Positions 17,549-26,339 of a stretch of DNA of 64,000 nucleotides are shown here, in pieces. Under the pieces are notes generated by a model, which searched no databases, was not told the origin of the DNA, and saw nothing but the letters and a program-made list of their open reading frames with translations. Made by a program: the position numbers and the translations under genes. Source of the DNA: Hahella sp. HNIBRBA332 (lineage in GTDB: Bacteria > Pseudomonadota > Gammaproteobacteria > Pseudomonadales > Oleiphilaceae); assembly GCF_030719035.1 (NCBI RefSeq), contig NZ_CP132203.1:6463501-6527500 (forward strand), given 5' to 3'. Positions within the stretch are counted from its first letter, which is position 1. Every line of letters begins with the position of its first letter.

Positions 17549-18850
17549 TTATCCCCCTTCGCCGTCGGCCACCATGCGATAAAACATCTCCACGCCCCAG
17601 GGCAATAAGCGCTCGTCAAAGTCGAAAGCGCAACTGTGATGACCGTCTCCTACCGGACATCCCAAAATCAGATGAGTGGCCAGCCCACCCTGATCCCGCA
17701 CCCGCCGCACCATATAGCCAGCGTCTTCACTGGCGGGAACCAGATAAGGCCGTTGCAGTAATTCCTCCGGCAGTCCCAGGTCGCGGGCGATTTTCTCCGC
17801 CTTCGCCGCCAGTTCCGGACTGTTAGGCCACCCCGAAAATTCGGCGAAGGTGGTTTTCTCATACTCCACGCCATTCATCATCGCGGCGCCGCCCAACACT
17901 TGCTCCGCCTGCTGCGCCATGTAATCGGCCACATCGCTGTTGGCGCCGCGCACTTCATATCGGAAGCGCACATCGTCAGCGATGACATTATGGGCGTTGG
18001 CGGAATGAAAACGTCCGACGTTGATGCGTGATAAACCGCCGCTGTGTCGGGGCAGGGCGTACAGTCCCTGCACCGCCTGACAGGCGGCCAACAAGGCGTT
18101 GCGTCCATCCTGCGGCGCGTTGCCGGCGTGACTGGCGCGCCCCCGGTATCGGACGTCGTAGATTTTGGCGCATATCCAGGTGGCGTCGCAGATGATCTGG
18201 TAGGCGTCAACGATGCCCAGATGCAAGGTCATGAAGCGTTCGACTTCACGCAACTGCGGCAGGTCCGCAAAGACGACTCCGCCTCCGCCGACTTCCTCCG
18301 CGGGCTGGAAAAACAGATGAACGCGCCCGCACCATTGTTCAAGCGTGGCGGCAAGGCGCTGTGCGAGTCCCAGTCCGATGGTGAGATGTCCGTCATGACC
18401 ACAGGCATGCATGACGCCAGGGTTGTCTGAAGCGAATCCCTGCGCGGCGGGAGGATGCGAGGGATCGCGGCTTTCCTGAATGGGCAGGGCGTCGATATCA
18501 AAACGGAATCCCCATACCGGGCCTGGGCGTCCACTGTCCAGCGTGGCGCAAAGGCCGGTGAGATTGCCCGCCATGGCGGCGAGGTGCGGATCGTTTCTGC
18601 CCAGGGCGGCTTCTGCGCGGGCGTAAGCCAGACGAGTGATCTCCGCTTCGGGGGGATTGGACGGTCTGCGTTCGCCATACAGCGCCTTGCCGTAAAGTAC
18701 GTCGAAGCCAAGCTCAGACAGTTCGGCGCATAACCGCGCGCTGGTGCGAAACTCGGTCCAGGACAACTCGGGTTCGCGATGAAAACTCCGTCGTATTGCG
18801 TTTAACGTTGACTGCTGCACTGCATTGGGAAAATCGGGAAAGCCGCTCAT
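17549..18850 (-). CDS. M20 family amidohydrolase (AbgA-like)
   Basis: A 433-residue metal-dependent amidohydrolase of the M20D group, closest in style to aminobenzoyl-glutamate hydrolase subunit AbgA. Metal-site motifs are present: HREPELSWTEFRTSA near the start, FRFDIDALPIQES, VMHACGHDGH and FFQPAEEVGGGG, with the late His in GHHSCAFDFDE. The inserted segment between residues 55 and 95 is typical for AbgA-type proteins. The substrate is an amide of unknown identity. It lies 32 bp after the aldehyde dehydrogenase gene on the same strand, so the two are probably co-transcribed, and is convergent with the BCCT transporter gene. Confidence 0.85.
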   Translation of the reverse strand: MSGFPDFPNAVQQSTLNAIRRSFHREPELSWTEFRTSARLCAELSELGFDVLYGKALYGERRPSNPPEAEITRLAYARAEAALGRNDPHLAAMAGNLTGLCATLDSGRPGPVWGFRFDIDALPIQESRDPSHPPAAQGFASDNPGVMHACGHDGHLTIGLGLAQRLAATLEQWCGRVHLFFQPAEEVGGGGVVFADLPQLREVERFMTLHLGIVDAYQIICDATWICAKIYDVRYRGRASHAGNAPQDGRNALLAACQAVQGLYALPRHSGGLSRINVGRFHSANAHNVIADDVRFRYEVRGANSDVADYMAQQAEQVLGGAAMMNGVEYEKTTFAEFSGWPNSPELAAKAEKIARDLGLPEELLQRPYLVPASEDAGYMVRRVRDQGGLATHLILGCPVGDGHHSCAFDFDERLLPWGVEMFYRMVADGEGG

Positions 18851-18882
18851 AGGATCCTCATTGGCGATATGTAAATCGGGCG

Positions 18883-20310
18883 TCAGCGTAATTTACTGGG
18901 GTCCAGGTTAACGGATTTGCGTGCGCTAAACGCCTGCAATCCTTCCGGCGCCAGCGCCAGAGAGCCGTTGCCGGAACTGCGCTGACCAATCCAACCCAGT
19001 CGCGCGTCCACGAAATTACAGCGATTGACGAAAACCGTGCCGGTTTCCATGGCGGCGATGTACTGCTCGGCGCGCTGTCGGGACGCCGTGAAGATAGAAG
19101 AGGTCAGACCATAGGCGCTATTCAGCGCCTGTTCAATGGCTTCATCATCATTGTTGACCGACATCACCGGTAAAACAGGGCCGAAGGTTTCTTCCTGCAA
19201 GACGCGCATGTTCGGCGTCACGTCAGCCAGCAAGGTGGGCCTGAGGAAGTCGACCACGCCGATGCGCTCCGTGGTTCCGCCGCACATCAGGCGGGCGCCG
19301 TCCCGCTGCGCCTCCTGCGTCATCGCCAGCAAGTTGTTCAGCGTCGGATCGCCGCCGTGCAGTGGCCCCAGGGTCGTTGGCTCCTCCATGGGGTCGCCGT
19401 TTTTCTGTTCTTCCATGATGGCCTGCGCTTTATCCAAAAAGGCGTCGTAGATGCTGGCGTGGGCATAGATACGTTTAACGGCGCAGCAGGACTGTCCCGA
19501 ATTGTGCAGACGCCCGATCCTCACCGCCCAGAAAGCGGCGTCATCAAGATCCGCGTCTTCGGCGATATATGCGGCGTCGCTACCGCCCAACTCCAGAGAA
19601 CTGGCGATGAACGGGTCAGCTACATCGTTGAACGCGCGTTTGGCCACGCTGTGTTGAATGGCGCGACCGCCGTTGACTGATCCAGTGAAAACCACATGAT
19701 TGATGTCGGCTTCTTCTATGATGCGCGCGGAAACATCGAAGTCCACGGTCACATTGATGAGTAGATTCTCTATGCCGGCCATGACGCCGAAGGCGTTTTC
19801 GAAATGCGCGCCGACGGACGGCGTCGTGGTGTGCTTGAGTACGACGGCGCTGCCGCTTAACAAAGCGCAGACTGTGCCGTTGATGGCGCAGAACAGGGGA
19901 TAGTTCCAAGGGGTAATGATATAGACGACGCCCTTGGCGCGGCATTCGATGCGGCCCTCAAAACTGGGATCGTCATACTCGGGGTGACGACTTGGGCGCA
20001 GGGCGCCGTCTTTGGCGAAGCGACACAGGTACTCTGCACGTTCAAGCATGAAATCCAGCTCTTCTCCAGCCGCCTTCAGAGGTTTGCCGACTTCCCGGGT
20101 GACGCCCTGCGCGATATCCGGGCGATGGTGGCGGAAATAATCCAGTGCTTTCATGACATGCTCGGCGCGCTCCTCGGGCTTCAGTCTGCGCCAGTAATAG
20201 GAGGCGTCCTGGGCGTCATTGATGCGCATGTTGACGGATTCGAATGTCTGAGAGGGCTGGGAGAACTCCAGCTCGCGGGTAAAGGGATTGTAGACTTCGA
20301 TCTGACTCAT
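18883..20310 (-). CDS. NAD(P)-dependent aldehyde dehydrogenase
   Basis: A 475-residue member of the aldehyde dehydrogenase superfamily. Visible motifs are the Rossmann-fold approach loop VVYIITPWNYPLF, the general-base Glu in SSLELGGSDAAYIAED and the catalytic Cys in NSGQSCCAVKRIY, followed by EETFGPVLPVMS. A semialdehyde or aminoaldehyde substrate is plausible from the surrounding hydrolase genes but is not proven. A strong AGGAGG site lies before the ATG. It is between the M24 gene (187 bp upstream) and the M20 amidohydrolase gene (32 bp downstream), all on the same strand. Confidence 0.87.
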   Translation of the reverse strand: MSQIEVYNPFTRELEFSQPSQTFESVNMRINDAQDASYYWRRLKPEERAEHVMKALDYFRHHRPDIAQGVTREVGKPLKAAGEELDFMLERAEYLCRFAKDGALRPSRHPEYDDPSFEGRIECRAKGVVYIITPWNYPLFCAINGTVCALLSGSAVVLKHTTTPSVGAHFENAFGVMAGIENLLINVTVDFDVSARIIEEADINHVVFTGSVNGGRAIQHSVAKRAFNDVADPFIASSLELGGSDAAYIAEDADLDDAAFWAVRIGRLHNSGQSCCAVKRIYAHASIYDAFLDKAQAIMEEQKNGDPMEEPTTLGPLHGGDPTLNNLLAMTQEAQRDGARLMCGGTTERIGVVDFLRPTLLADVTPNMRVLQEETFGPVLPVMSVNNDDEAIEQALNSAYGLTSSIFTASRQRAEQYIAAMETGTVFVNRCNFVDARLGWIGQRSSGNGSLALAPEGLQAFSARKSVNLDPSKLR

Positions 20311-20497
20311 AGTGAGGCCTCCTGCTGTGTCGGTCGACCGCCGTCTTCGATGACGCGGTGGATAGCTGTGTGGATGAGTTTGAAAGAGAGAGTGCGCTAA
20401 GCTCCTGACTTGCTTGGAATTGTAGGTGAAAATCTTTTATGAGACGCCGGGTGCGGCGTCTGTGTTGGCGAACGTTGCGAAGCTATGAGTATCCAGG

Positions 20498-21772
20498 CTA
20501 ACGATACAATACTTCCCGGTTTACCGTGGTTAAAAACTCGCAGCCAGTGGCGGTGACCTCCACTGTATCGGATAAAAAGGCGTCGCCAATGCCGGAATTA
20601 AGCAGCCAGCTCATCAAGTGAAACGTCATCCCTTCGCGTAACTGCAAATCTGAATTGCGACGCAGTCCCACGGGGACGCCACTGCCGGACCAACTGGGCG
20701 GATAGCCGATACCGATGGAATAGCCGCAATGATGACGGGAATAATGAGCCAGATTATTGCGGTCCAGCACCGCCTGCCATGTCTCGTATACATCGCCCGC
20801 TCTTACGCCAGGTTTGATGGCGTCGGCGGCGGCAAGCATGGCCTCCCTGCATATCGTATTGACCCGCTGCGCTTCCGAGGGCGCTTCGCCAATAAAGACA
20901 AAACGACCGATAGGCGCGTGGTAGCGGCGCACGCAGCCCGCCATTTCCAGAAACAACAGGTCGCCCCGCTCCAGCGCCATGTCCTCCCAGGTGCCGTGTT
21001 CGTGAGCGAGGGTGCGGGTTGATCGCACCAAAGGCACGAAACCGGGGTAGGTGCCGCCGCGCCGGAACATGGCGTCATAAATAGCCGCCATGATTTCCCG
21101 AGCGTTCACCCCGGGGCCCGCGGCGGCGATGGCGGAGAGCATCATGGAGTCGGAGATGGCGGCGGCTTCCCGCGTCAGCTCCAGCTCCGCAGGGGACTGA
21201 ACGATGCGAACGTCGTCCACCAAGTTGTCCAGTTGGCGCCATTCCGCGTCTGGGACGCCATTCATGATCCCTTCGGCGACGGAGTAGGGCAAAAACGTAC
21301 TGTTCATGTCGATGCCAATCACGCCTTGCCCCAAGCCAGCGTCATGTAAGGCTTTTACCGTTTCGCGCGCAGCAGCGGTAGGCGTGAGGCTGGGGCGTTT
21401 GCGAGTGGCGTCGCGGGTAGGGGCTCCCATGGTCATCGACCAGGCGTCTTCGGAAATGGCGACATCGTCCTCGCCAGGAAGCGGCTCGCTGCCGTCGCTG
21501 TAACCGATATGCAGGACATCCGGCGCCTGATCCCGCACTGTGGCTTTTTCCATGGCGCGGGTGATGAGGATCGGCTGACCGCTGGAAGGTAAAATCAGTA
21601 GTTGGCTGGCGAAGTAACCTTGATGGTCCAGGCCGGTGAGGTAGTAAATATTTTCAGGACTGGCGATCAGACAGGCGTCCAGCCCCCGCGACGACATGCC
21701 CGCTCTCACTTGAGTGCGGCGACGCTGGTACTCGGCGTCCTTGAAATAGCGACCGCTGACGTTATCCATCAT
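20498..21772 (-). CDS. M24 family hydrolase of the creatinase / ectoine-hydrolase type
   Basis: A 424-residue protein with the pita-bread fold of Xaa-Pro peptidases. An N-terminal creatinase-like domain (about 1-190) precedes the catalytic domain. The usual metal ligands are not kept: where peptidases have the two aspartates, this protein reads FLEMAGCVRRYHAPIGR, and the later segment is HHCGYSIGIGYPP. That pattern is seen in creatinase and in ectoine hydrolase (DoeA/EutD), which work without the two-metal centre. It therefore probably opens a ring or cleaves an amidine/amide in a small nitrogen compound. DoeB- and DoeD-type partners are absent here, so a complete ectoine route is not shown. 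Confidence 0.8.
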   Translation of the reverse strand: MMDNVSGRYFKDAEYQRRRTQVRAGMSSRGLDACLIASPENIYYLTGLDHQGYFASQLLILPSSGQPILITRAMEKATVRDQAPDVLHIGYSDGSEPLPGEDDVAISEDAWSMTMGAPTRDATRKRPSLTPTAAARETVKALHDAGLGQGVIGIDMNSTFLPYSVAEGIMNGVPDAEWRQLDNLVDDVRIVQSPAELELTREAAAISDSMMLSAIAAAGPGVNAREIMAAIYDAMFRRGGTYPGFVPLVRSTRTLAHEHGTWEDMALERGDLLFLEMAGCVRRYHAPIGRFVFIGEAPSEAQRVNTICREAMLAAADAIKPGVRAGDVYETWQAVLDRNNLAHYSRHHCGYSIGIGYPPSWSGSGVPVGLRRNSDLQLREGMTFHLMSWLLNSGIGDAFLSDTVEVTATGCEFLTTVNREVLYR

Positions 21773-21947
21773 GGCTCCACCTCCAATTTCTATGACCCAG
21801 GTTCGCGCCTGCCCGACTGTTCCTCCGGCATACCCCTTACCCCCACTGTAGAAGCCAATGGGTAAGAATTCAATTTACGATCTGAGAGCTGCAGACGATT
21901 GGCCTGGATCCAATCTGCTATTTGATGGAGTTTCGTAGGAAAGTTTG

Positions 21948-22100
21948 ATGAAGCATAAAAAGCTGAGCATAACGTCCCTGATTTGTTTCACTCTGAGCGC
22001 CTGTGGCGGAGGAAGTGACGCGACAGGCGACGCTTCCAGACTGGCGCTTACAGCAAAAATACCGATCAGGTGCTTCTCGGTCTTGGCTCTTCTCGGATGA
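21948..22100 (+). pseudogene. Truncated lipoprotein gene (50-codon remnant)
   Basis: The frame starts with a good lipoprotein signal (MKHKKLSITSLICFTLSACG, lipobox LSAC) and the Gly/Ser/Asp-rich linker GGGSDATGDAS that usually leads into a secreted domain. It stops after 50 codons, and its 3' end overlaps the end of the opposing AraC gene. A ribosome site (AGGAAAG) precedes the ATG. This looks like the 5' end of a larger secreted lipoprotein gene cut off by the arrival of the AraC/GST segment. A functional short lipoprotein cannot be excluded. Confidence 0.5.
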
Positions 22101-22896
22101 CCATGGGCGAAAAGCCGAATCGCTTCTTGAACCTTACTGAGAATCGCGAAGCAGATTCATACCCAACTTGATACGCAATACTGGAAACTGACGCGTTAGT
22201 TGACTGTAACAATGACAAAGCCAGTGACATTCGAACATCCACAAGAATCTCGCTGAAGGTTTGTCCCTCTTTGGCGAGCTTGCGCCGAAACGTCGCCTCA
22301 CTCATGGCCAGCAATCCGGCAATGTCTTGCGAAGTCCACTTCCTGTCCGGCTCCGCGCCGATAAGCAGACGCACTTTTCGCTGAACATCCGCACGCTCAT
22401 CAGATCTGAATACATATCCTGTGTTCGCCAACCAGTGTAGAAGCTCGCATGCACGATGTACCGCGATGAGCTCTGGGATTACCTTCGGTTCTCTGATGGC
22501 TTGGAGGCCGCGTTCGAAGGCGAGGATGAACTCTCTTCCCAGCCCTTGCATGGAAACGATGCCTTGCACTCTTTTGTGCTTAGGAAAATCAGGCTCTATT
22601 TTGCGAATGAGCGACCGAGCGCAAACAATCCAGTCGGCCTCAAACTGACCGCCATCTGTTTCATTCTCGACATCACAGGCGGCGCCTGCCGCGATGGCGA
22701 CGGCGTCGCCTGGAAGCAGCTCTACGCGTCGGTCACCTGTGAGCAAAGTCTTTTTCCCGCGTCTCACCAAGATAAGCGTTGGGTGATCGGTGACGAATTT
22801 GCCTATGAATAAATCATTTCGCGTCAGGATGGACGCCGTGGTTCCAACGCCTTCTCTGGAGATCACTGTCCGTTTGATAGAAGTCTCTGAGTTCAT
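22066..22896 (-). CDS. AraC family transcriptional regulator
   Basis: A 276-residue regulator. The N-terminal half is a small beta-rich sensing domain (LILVRRGKKTLLTGDRRVEL, LLPGDAVAIAAGAACDVEN). The C-terminal 100 residues carry the two AraC helix-turn-helix units (WTSQDIAGLLAMSEATFRRK and SVSSIAYQVGYESASRFSVR, ending FKKRFGFSP). It is divergent from a glutathione S-transferase gene, with 165 bp between the starts, and so may control it. Its 3' end runs over the truncated lipoprotein frame, hinting that the AraC/GST pair was inserted there. Confidence 0.87.
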   Translation of the reverse strand: MNSETSIKRTVISREGVGTTASILTRNDLFIGKFVTDHPTLILVRRGKKTLLTGDRRVELLPGDAVAIAAGAACDVENETDGGQFEADWIVCARSLIRKIEPDFPKHKRVQGIVSMQGLGREFILAFERGLQAIREPKVIPELIAVHRACELLHWLANTGYVFRSDERADVQRKVRLLIGAEPDRKWTSQDIAGLLAMSEATFRRKLAKEGQTFSEILVDVRMSLALSLLQSTNASVSSIAYQVGYESASRFSVRFKKRFGFSPMVIREEPRPRST

Positions 22897-23061
22897 TTGT
22901 CGCTACAGGATGGGGCTTTATACGTCTGGGCCCACGCTTTAAGACGTATTGATCGCTTGAGCACAGTTTATGAACGGTTCGGCGCAGGTCGCGTAAATAC
23001 TCTTATGTATCATTGGATTAGGTTTATCTCAATAGACAGAAAGGGAAATAAAGGAATCACT

Positions 23062-23727
23062 ATGCTGACCGTTCACCACTTAGGCCGATCCCAGTCGGAG
23101 AGAATCGTCTGGCTTTGCGAGGAACTTGGCATCGACTACGAACTGAGATGCTATAAGCGCCGGATGGATAACAAAATGGCTCCGCCGGAATATATAAGTC
23201 TACATCCTCTTGGCGCAGCGCCGGTCATTACTGACGGTGACCTTGTGCTTGGCGAGTCCGGGGCCATCATAGAATATCTGGTGGAGATGCACGGCAGTGG
23301 TTGCATGACGATTAAGCCAGGAATGCCCGGCTACACTGACTATCTTTACTGGCTCCACTTCGCCAATGGGACGTTTCAGGCGCAGATACTAAGAATGCTA
23401 TCGCTTGAGCGCGTCGACGCCTCGGACAACAACGCCCCTCTGACAATGGCGAAAGAGCGTTTTCAGTTGATGCTATCCATGATGGAAAAGAAACTCGGCG
23501 AGTCAGACTATCTTGCCGGAGACACGCTGACCGCAGCAGATATCATGATCATCTTCTCGCTCACCACGATGAGACTGTTTAAACCCTACGACCTGTCGCA
23601 ATGCCCGAATATCTTGGCCTACCTGCAACGCATCGGCGAACGACCTGCATACCGGCGAGCCATGCAAAAAGCAGAGCCTGGCTTAACTCCGGTACTGGGC
23701 GCCGAATCGCCAATAATTGTGCATTAA
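23062..23727 (+). CDS. Glutathione S-transferase family protein
   Basis: A 221-residue GST. The thioredoxin-like domain occupies residues 1-80: LTVHHLGRSQSERIVWLCEE carries the active-site Ser region, and LHPLGAAPVITDGD and LGESGAIIEYL are the glutathione-binding loops. The all-helical C-terminal domain includes the N-capping motif YLAGDTLTAADIMIIF. It belongs near the bacterial beta/theta-like GSTs; the electrophile is not known. The open frame reaches back to 22897, but the ATG at 23062 has AAGGAATC in front and matches the usual GST start. Transcribed divergently from the AraC gene. Confidence 0.85.
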   Translation: MLTVHHLGRSQSERIVWLCEELGIDYELRCYKRRMDNKMAPPEYISLHPLGAAPVITDGDLVLGESGAIIEYLVEMHGSGCMTIKPGMPGYTDYLYWLHFANGTFQAQILRMLSLERVDASDNNAPLTMAKERFQLMLSMMEKKLGESDYLAGDTLTAADIMIIFSLTTMRLFKPYDLSQCPNILAYLQRIGERPAYRRAMQKAEPGLTPVLGAESPIIVH

Positions 23728-23876
23728 GTGGTAGTAGTTTGGCCTGGGAGATGTCGCAGCGATACTCCAAAGCAAACATTTGTATATGCTTTACCTTTTT
23801 CAACTACTGCTCATAGCGGCCTGAGTATGTAGTCGGCAAATTAGTTTGCAGCGCTAGATGGTCTCTGTCACCAATG

Positions 23877-23930
23877 AGGCAGACAAGGCAGACAAGGCAG
23901 ACAAGGCAGACAAGGCAGACAAGGCAGACA
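23877..23930. repeat. Six perfect copies of a 9-bp tandem repeat
   Basis: AGGCAGACA is repeated six times without a mismatch over 54 bp. On the minus strand one frame would read repeated Cys-Leu-Pro, but no credible gene uses it. It stops 13 bp before the IS256 target duplication. Perfect short repeats of this kind usually vary in copy number between strains. Confidence 0.95.
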
Positions 23931-23943
23931 ATGTATGGTTTGG

Positions 23944-23951
23944 TCGACATA
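23944..23951. repeat. Left target-site duplication of the IS element
   Basis: TCGACATA lies directly outside the left inverted repeat and is repeated exactly at 25266-25273 outside the right end. An 8-bp duplication is typical of IS256-family transposition. Confidence 0.85.
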
Positions 23952-25265
23952 GACCCTGTAAATAATTCTGTGTATCTGCCTGGTTATTAAAGATACTCTG
24001 TTAAGCGATCTTCGAACTCGATCATAAATCGGTTCAGCGCTGACTTCCAATTCCTGATCGGCATCGTCCATTTCTTCGACGCAGCCATGATCGCCAGATA
24101 CACCACCTTTCTCGCGGAATCATCCGTGGGGAACAGCTTCCGTTTCTTGATCACTTTCCTAATGACGCTGTTAAGGGACTCAATGGCATTGGTCGTGTAG
24201 ATGGCCCTGCGAATGTCTTCCGGGTAGCGGAACAGAGTGTTGAGGTTCTCCCAGTGAAGCCGCCAGGATCGGCTGATCTGGGGATATTTCTCATCCCATC
24301 GTTCGGCAAACCTGTCCAGCTCTGAGAGGGCTTCCTCCTCGGTGGCCGATTGGTAGATTCGCTTCAGATCTGTCGTCACCGGCTTATAGTCTTTCCACGG
24401 CACATACTTCACCGCATTGCGCACCATGTGCACGATACAGAGCTGTATCCGGGTTTGGGGATACACGGTATTGATCGCTTCGGGGAAACCCTTCAGACCA
24501 TCCACACAGGCGATCAGAATGTCCTTCACGCCCCGGTTCTGTAACTCGGTCAGCACATTAAGCCAGAACTTCGCCCCTTCGGTTTCAGAGATCCACATCC
24601 CTAACAGTTCTTTGTGACCTTCCAGATCCACTCCCAAGGCAAGATAGATCGCCTTGTTGATCACCTGCTTGTCCTGGCGGATCTTCACCACAATACAGTC
24701 CAGGTATACGATGGGATAAACCGCATCCAGAGGACGAGACTGCCATTCCACCACCTGCTCAATCACGGCATCCGTCACTTTGGAGATTAAGGTGGGAGAA
24801 ACATCCGCACCATACATTTCCTTGAAGGTAGCCACGATCTCTCGGGTGCTCATGCCTTTGGCGTAGAGGCTGAGAATCTTGTCATCCATGGTGGTGAAAC
24901 GGGTCTGCTGCTTCTTGACCAGTAGAGGCTCAAAGCTGCCCTGACGATCTCTGGGAGTATTAACTTCAAACTGACCGTCCTCGGTACGGAGGGTCTTGCT
25001 GGAATAGCCGTTACGGCTATTGTCTGAATTTGAAGATTGATGTTTCTCGTACCCCAGATGCACATCCAGCTCTGCATTGAGCGCGGCTTCCACGGTCGCC
25101 TTGGTGAGCATCTGACGGAACTCGTTGAGATCCTTTTCTGTTTTCAGAGATTTGGCTGCCTCACGGGCAAATGCTTCTAATTCTTTCTGGTTCATTGTCT
25201 ACCTATCCTTAACCCCGCTATAGGGTACTAGTGATAGGCAGATACACAAATTAAATTACAGTCTC
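23952..25265 (-). mobile_element. Complete IS256-family insertion sequence (1314 bp)
   Basis: The element begins GACCCTGTAAAT on the plus strand and its other end reads GAGACTGTAATT on the minus strand. The imperfect terminal repeats extend about 30 bp and share the exact inner block TGTGTATCTGCCT. One transposase gene fills the element, and both ends are flanked by TCGACATA. Intact ends, an intact transposase and a perfect target duplication indicate a recent insertion that could still be active. Confidence 0.9.
23987..25195 (-). CDS. IS256 family transposase
   Basis: A full-length 402-residue DDE transposase of the IS256/mutator group. The catalytic acids are visible in the usual places: Asp in YPIVYLDCIVVKIR, Asp in ILIACVDGLKGFPEAI and Glu in YTTNAIESLNSVIRK, with the family signature QLCIVHMVRNAVKYV between. 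The N-terminal part (HLGYEKHQSSNSDNSRNGYS) matches the DNA-binding region. No frameshift or stop is present. It occupies nearly the whole 1314-bp element. Confidence 0.95.
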   Translation of the reverse strand: MNQKELEAFAREAAKSLKTEKDLNEFRQMLTKATVEAALNAELDVHLGYEKHQSSNSDNSRNGYSSKTLRTEDGQFEVNTPRDRQGSFEPLLVKKQQTRFTTMDDKILSLYAKGMSTREIVATFKEMYGADVSPTLISKVTDAVIEQVVEWQSRPLDAVYPIVYLDCIVVKIRQDKQVINKAIYLALGVDLEGHKELLGMWISETEGAKFWLNVLTELQNRGVKDILIACVDGLKGFPEAINTVYPQTRIQLCIVHMVRNAVKYVPWKDYKPVTTDLKRIYQSATEEEALSELDRFAERWDEKYPQISRSWRLHWENLNTLFRYPEDIRRAIYTTNAIESLNSVIRKVIKKRKLFPTDDSARKVVYLAIMAASKKWTMPIRNWKSALNRFMIEFEDRLTEYL

Positions 25266-25273
25266 TCGACATA
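25266..25273. repeat. Right target-site duplication of the IS element
   Basis: TCGACATA, identical to 23944-23951, directly adjoins the right inverted repeat. Confidence 0.85.
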
Positions 25274-25412
25274 CATTATACTCGCACTGCGATGCGGGTC
25301 TGCCTTACGTCAATCTGGCCTTGCACCACACATATTCACCAAATGCCTTAAAGTGCGAAACCTTAACAATTTGAATTTGATGCCCAACATGAGGATACAG
25401 GAGTGCCTAATA

Positions 25413-26153
25413 TTGGTCCCTATGCGTAAAGCTGCCCGTGCTGCTAGAGCCAGACTGGAACCTATTGTGCTTGGCAGCAAAACTCTTACAGGCCGCCTTT
25501 TTGATTATGCTGTACAAGCATTAATAGTGGTTTCACTGATCTGCTTCTCGATTGAAACACTCCCGAATATTTCTACTAAAACTAAGGAATGGCTAAGATT
25601 AATTGAGATTTTCTCGGTAGCTTTGTTCACTTTTGAATATATTCTCCGGGCCTGGGTAACTCAGCCGACCAGAAAGTATATTTTCTCCTTCTTTGGAATT
25701 ATCGATTTTCTGGCTATAGCCCCATTTTATTTAACTATGGGGCTCGACTTGAGGGTTATAAGAGCTTTTAGGCTATTGCGTCTTGTGCGCGTTCTAAAAT
25801 TGGCGAGATACAGCCAAGCCGCTAAAAGATTTCATTATGCATTCTTAATAGCAAAAGAAGAGTTGATACTATTTTCCTCGCTCACTCTAATCTTGATTTA
25901 TCTAGCCGGAGTTGGGATTTATTACTTTGAAAACCCTGTTCAACCCGAAGCCTTCCAGTCGATATTTCATAGTTTGTGGTGGGCTGTAGCCACACTAACC
26001 ACGGTGGGATATGGAGATATCTATCCGCTCACAGCAGGCGGAAAGATATTTACATTTTTTGTTCTGACAATCGGCTTAGGTATCGTGGCGATTCCAGCCG
26101 GAATCATTGCTTCAGCGCTGGGGAAGGCGAGAGAAATGGAGAGCAAAGACTGA
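25413..26153 (+). CDS. Voltage-gated potassium channel-like ion transporter
   Basis: A six-helix channel subunit. S1-S3 cover about the first 110 residues; S4 is the arginine-rich VIRAFRLLRLVRVLKLARY; the pore loop carries the K+ selectivity filter in LTTVGYGDIYP, before a final S6 helix. It lacks a C-terminal cyclic-nucleotide or RCK domain. The start is uncertain: frames open from GTG 25353, and the TTG at 25413 has the best ribosome site (GGAG, 9 bp), with an ATG at 25422. The gene is visibly AT-richer than its neighbours (a 60-bp sample is near 38% GC) and lies just past the IS element, suggesting acquisition. Confidence 0.85.
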   Translation: MVPMRKAARAARARLEPIVLGSKTLTGRLFDYAVQALIVVSLICFSIETLPNISTKTKEWLRLIEIFSVALFTFEYILRAWVTQPTRKYIFSFFGIIDFLAIAPFYLTMGLDLRVIRAFRLLRLVRVLKLARYSQAAKRFHYAFLIAKEELILFSSLTLILIYLAGVGIYYFENPVQPEAFQSIFHSLWWAVATLTTVGYGDIYPLTAGGKIFTFFVLTIGLGIVAIPAGIIASALGKAREMESKD

Positions 26154-26339
26154 GAGATAATTGGGCGGAGTTAAAATTTTTAATGCCCGCTCTTGGCCAG
26201 AAGAGGCCTGGCATTACTGGATGTTGTCTAAAAAGGTGGAGCTTTCTCACAATTGATACGCCTGCTGGTTTTCACGGCTGTACGGTTCCGAACCGGCGTA
26301 TGTGCCGGGCATTCGTTTAGCAATAATAGGATTAAATGT

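Noticed and set aside
21790..21815. T-arm-like sequence (CAGGTTCGCGCCTG) upstream of the M24 gene, possible tRNA fragment
   Set aside because: Only one short stem-loop is present; no other cloverleaf part matches and it is not a copy of the tRNA-Ile2 end.
23877..23930. CRISPR array
   Set aside because: The repeats are 9 bp and directly adjacent, with no spacers and no cas genes; this is a simple tandem repeat.
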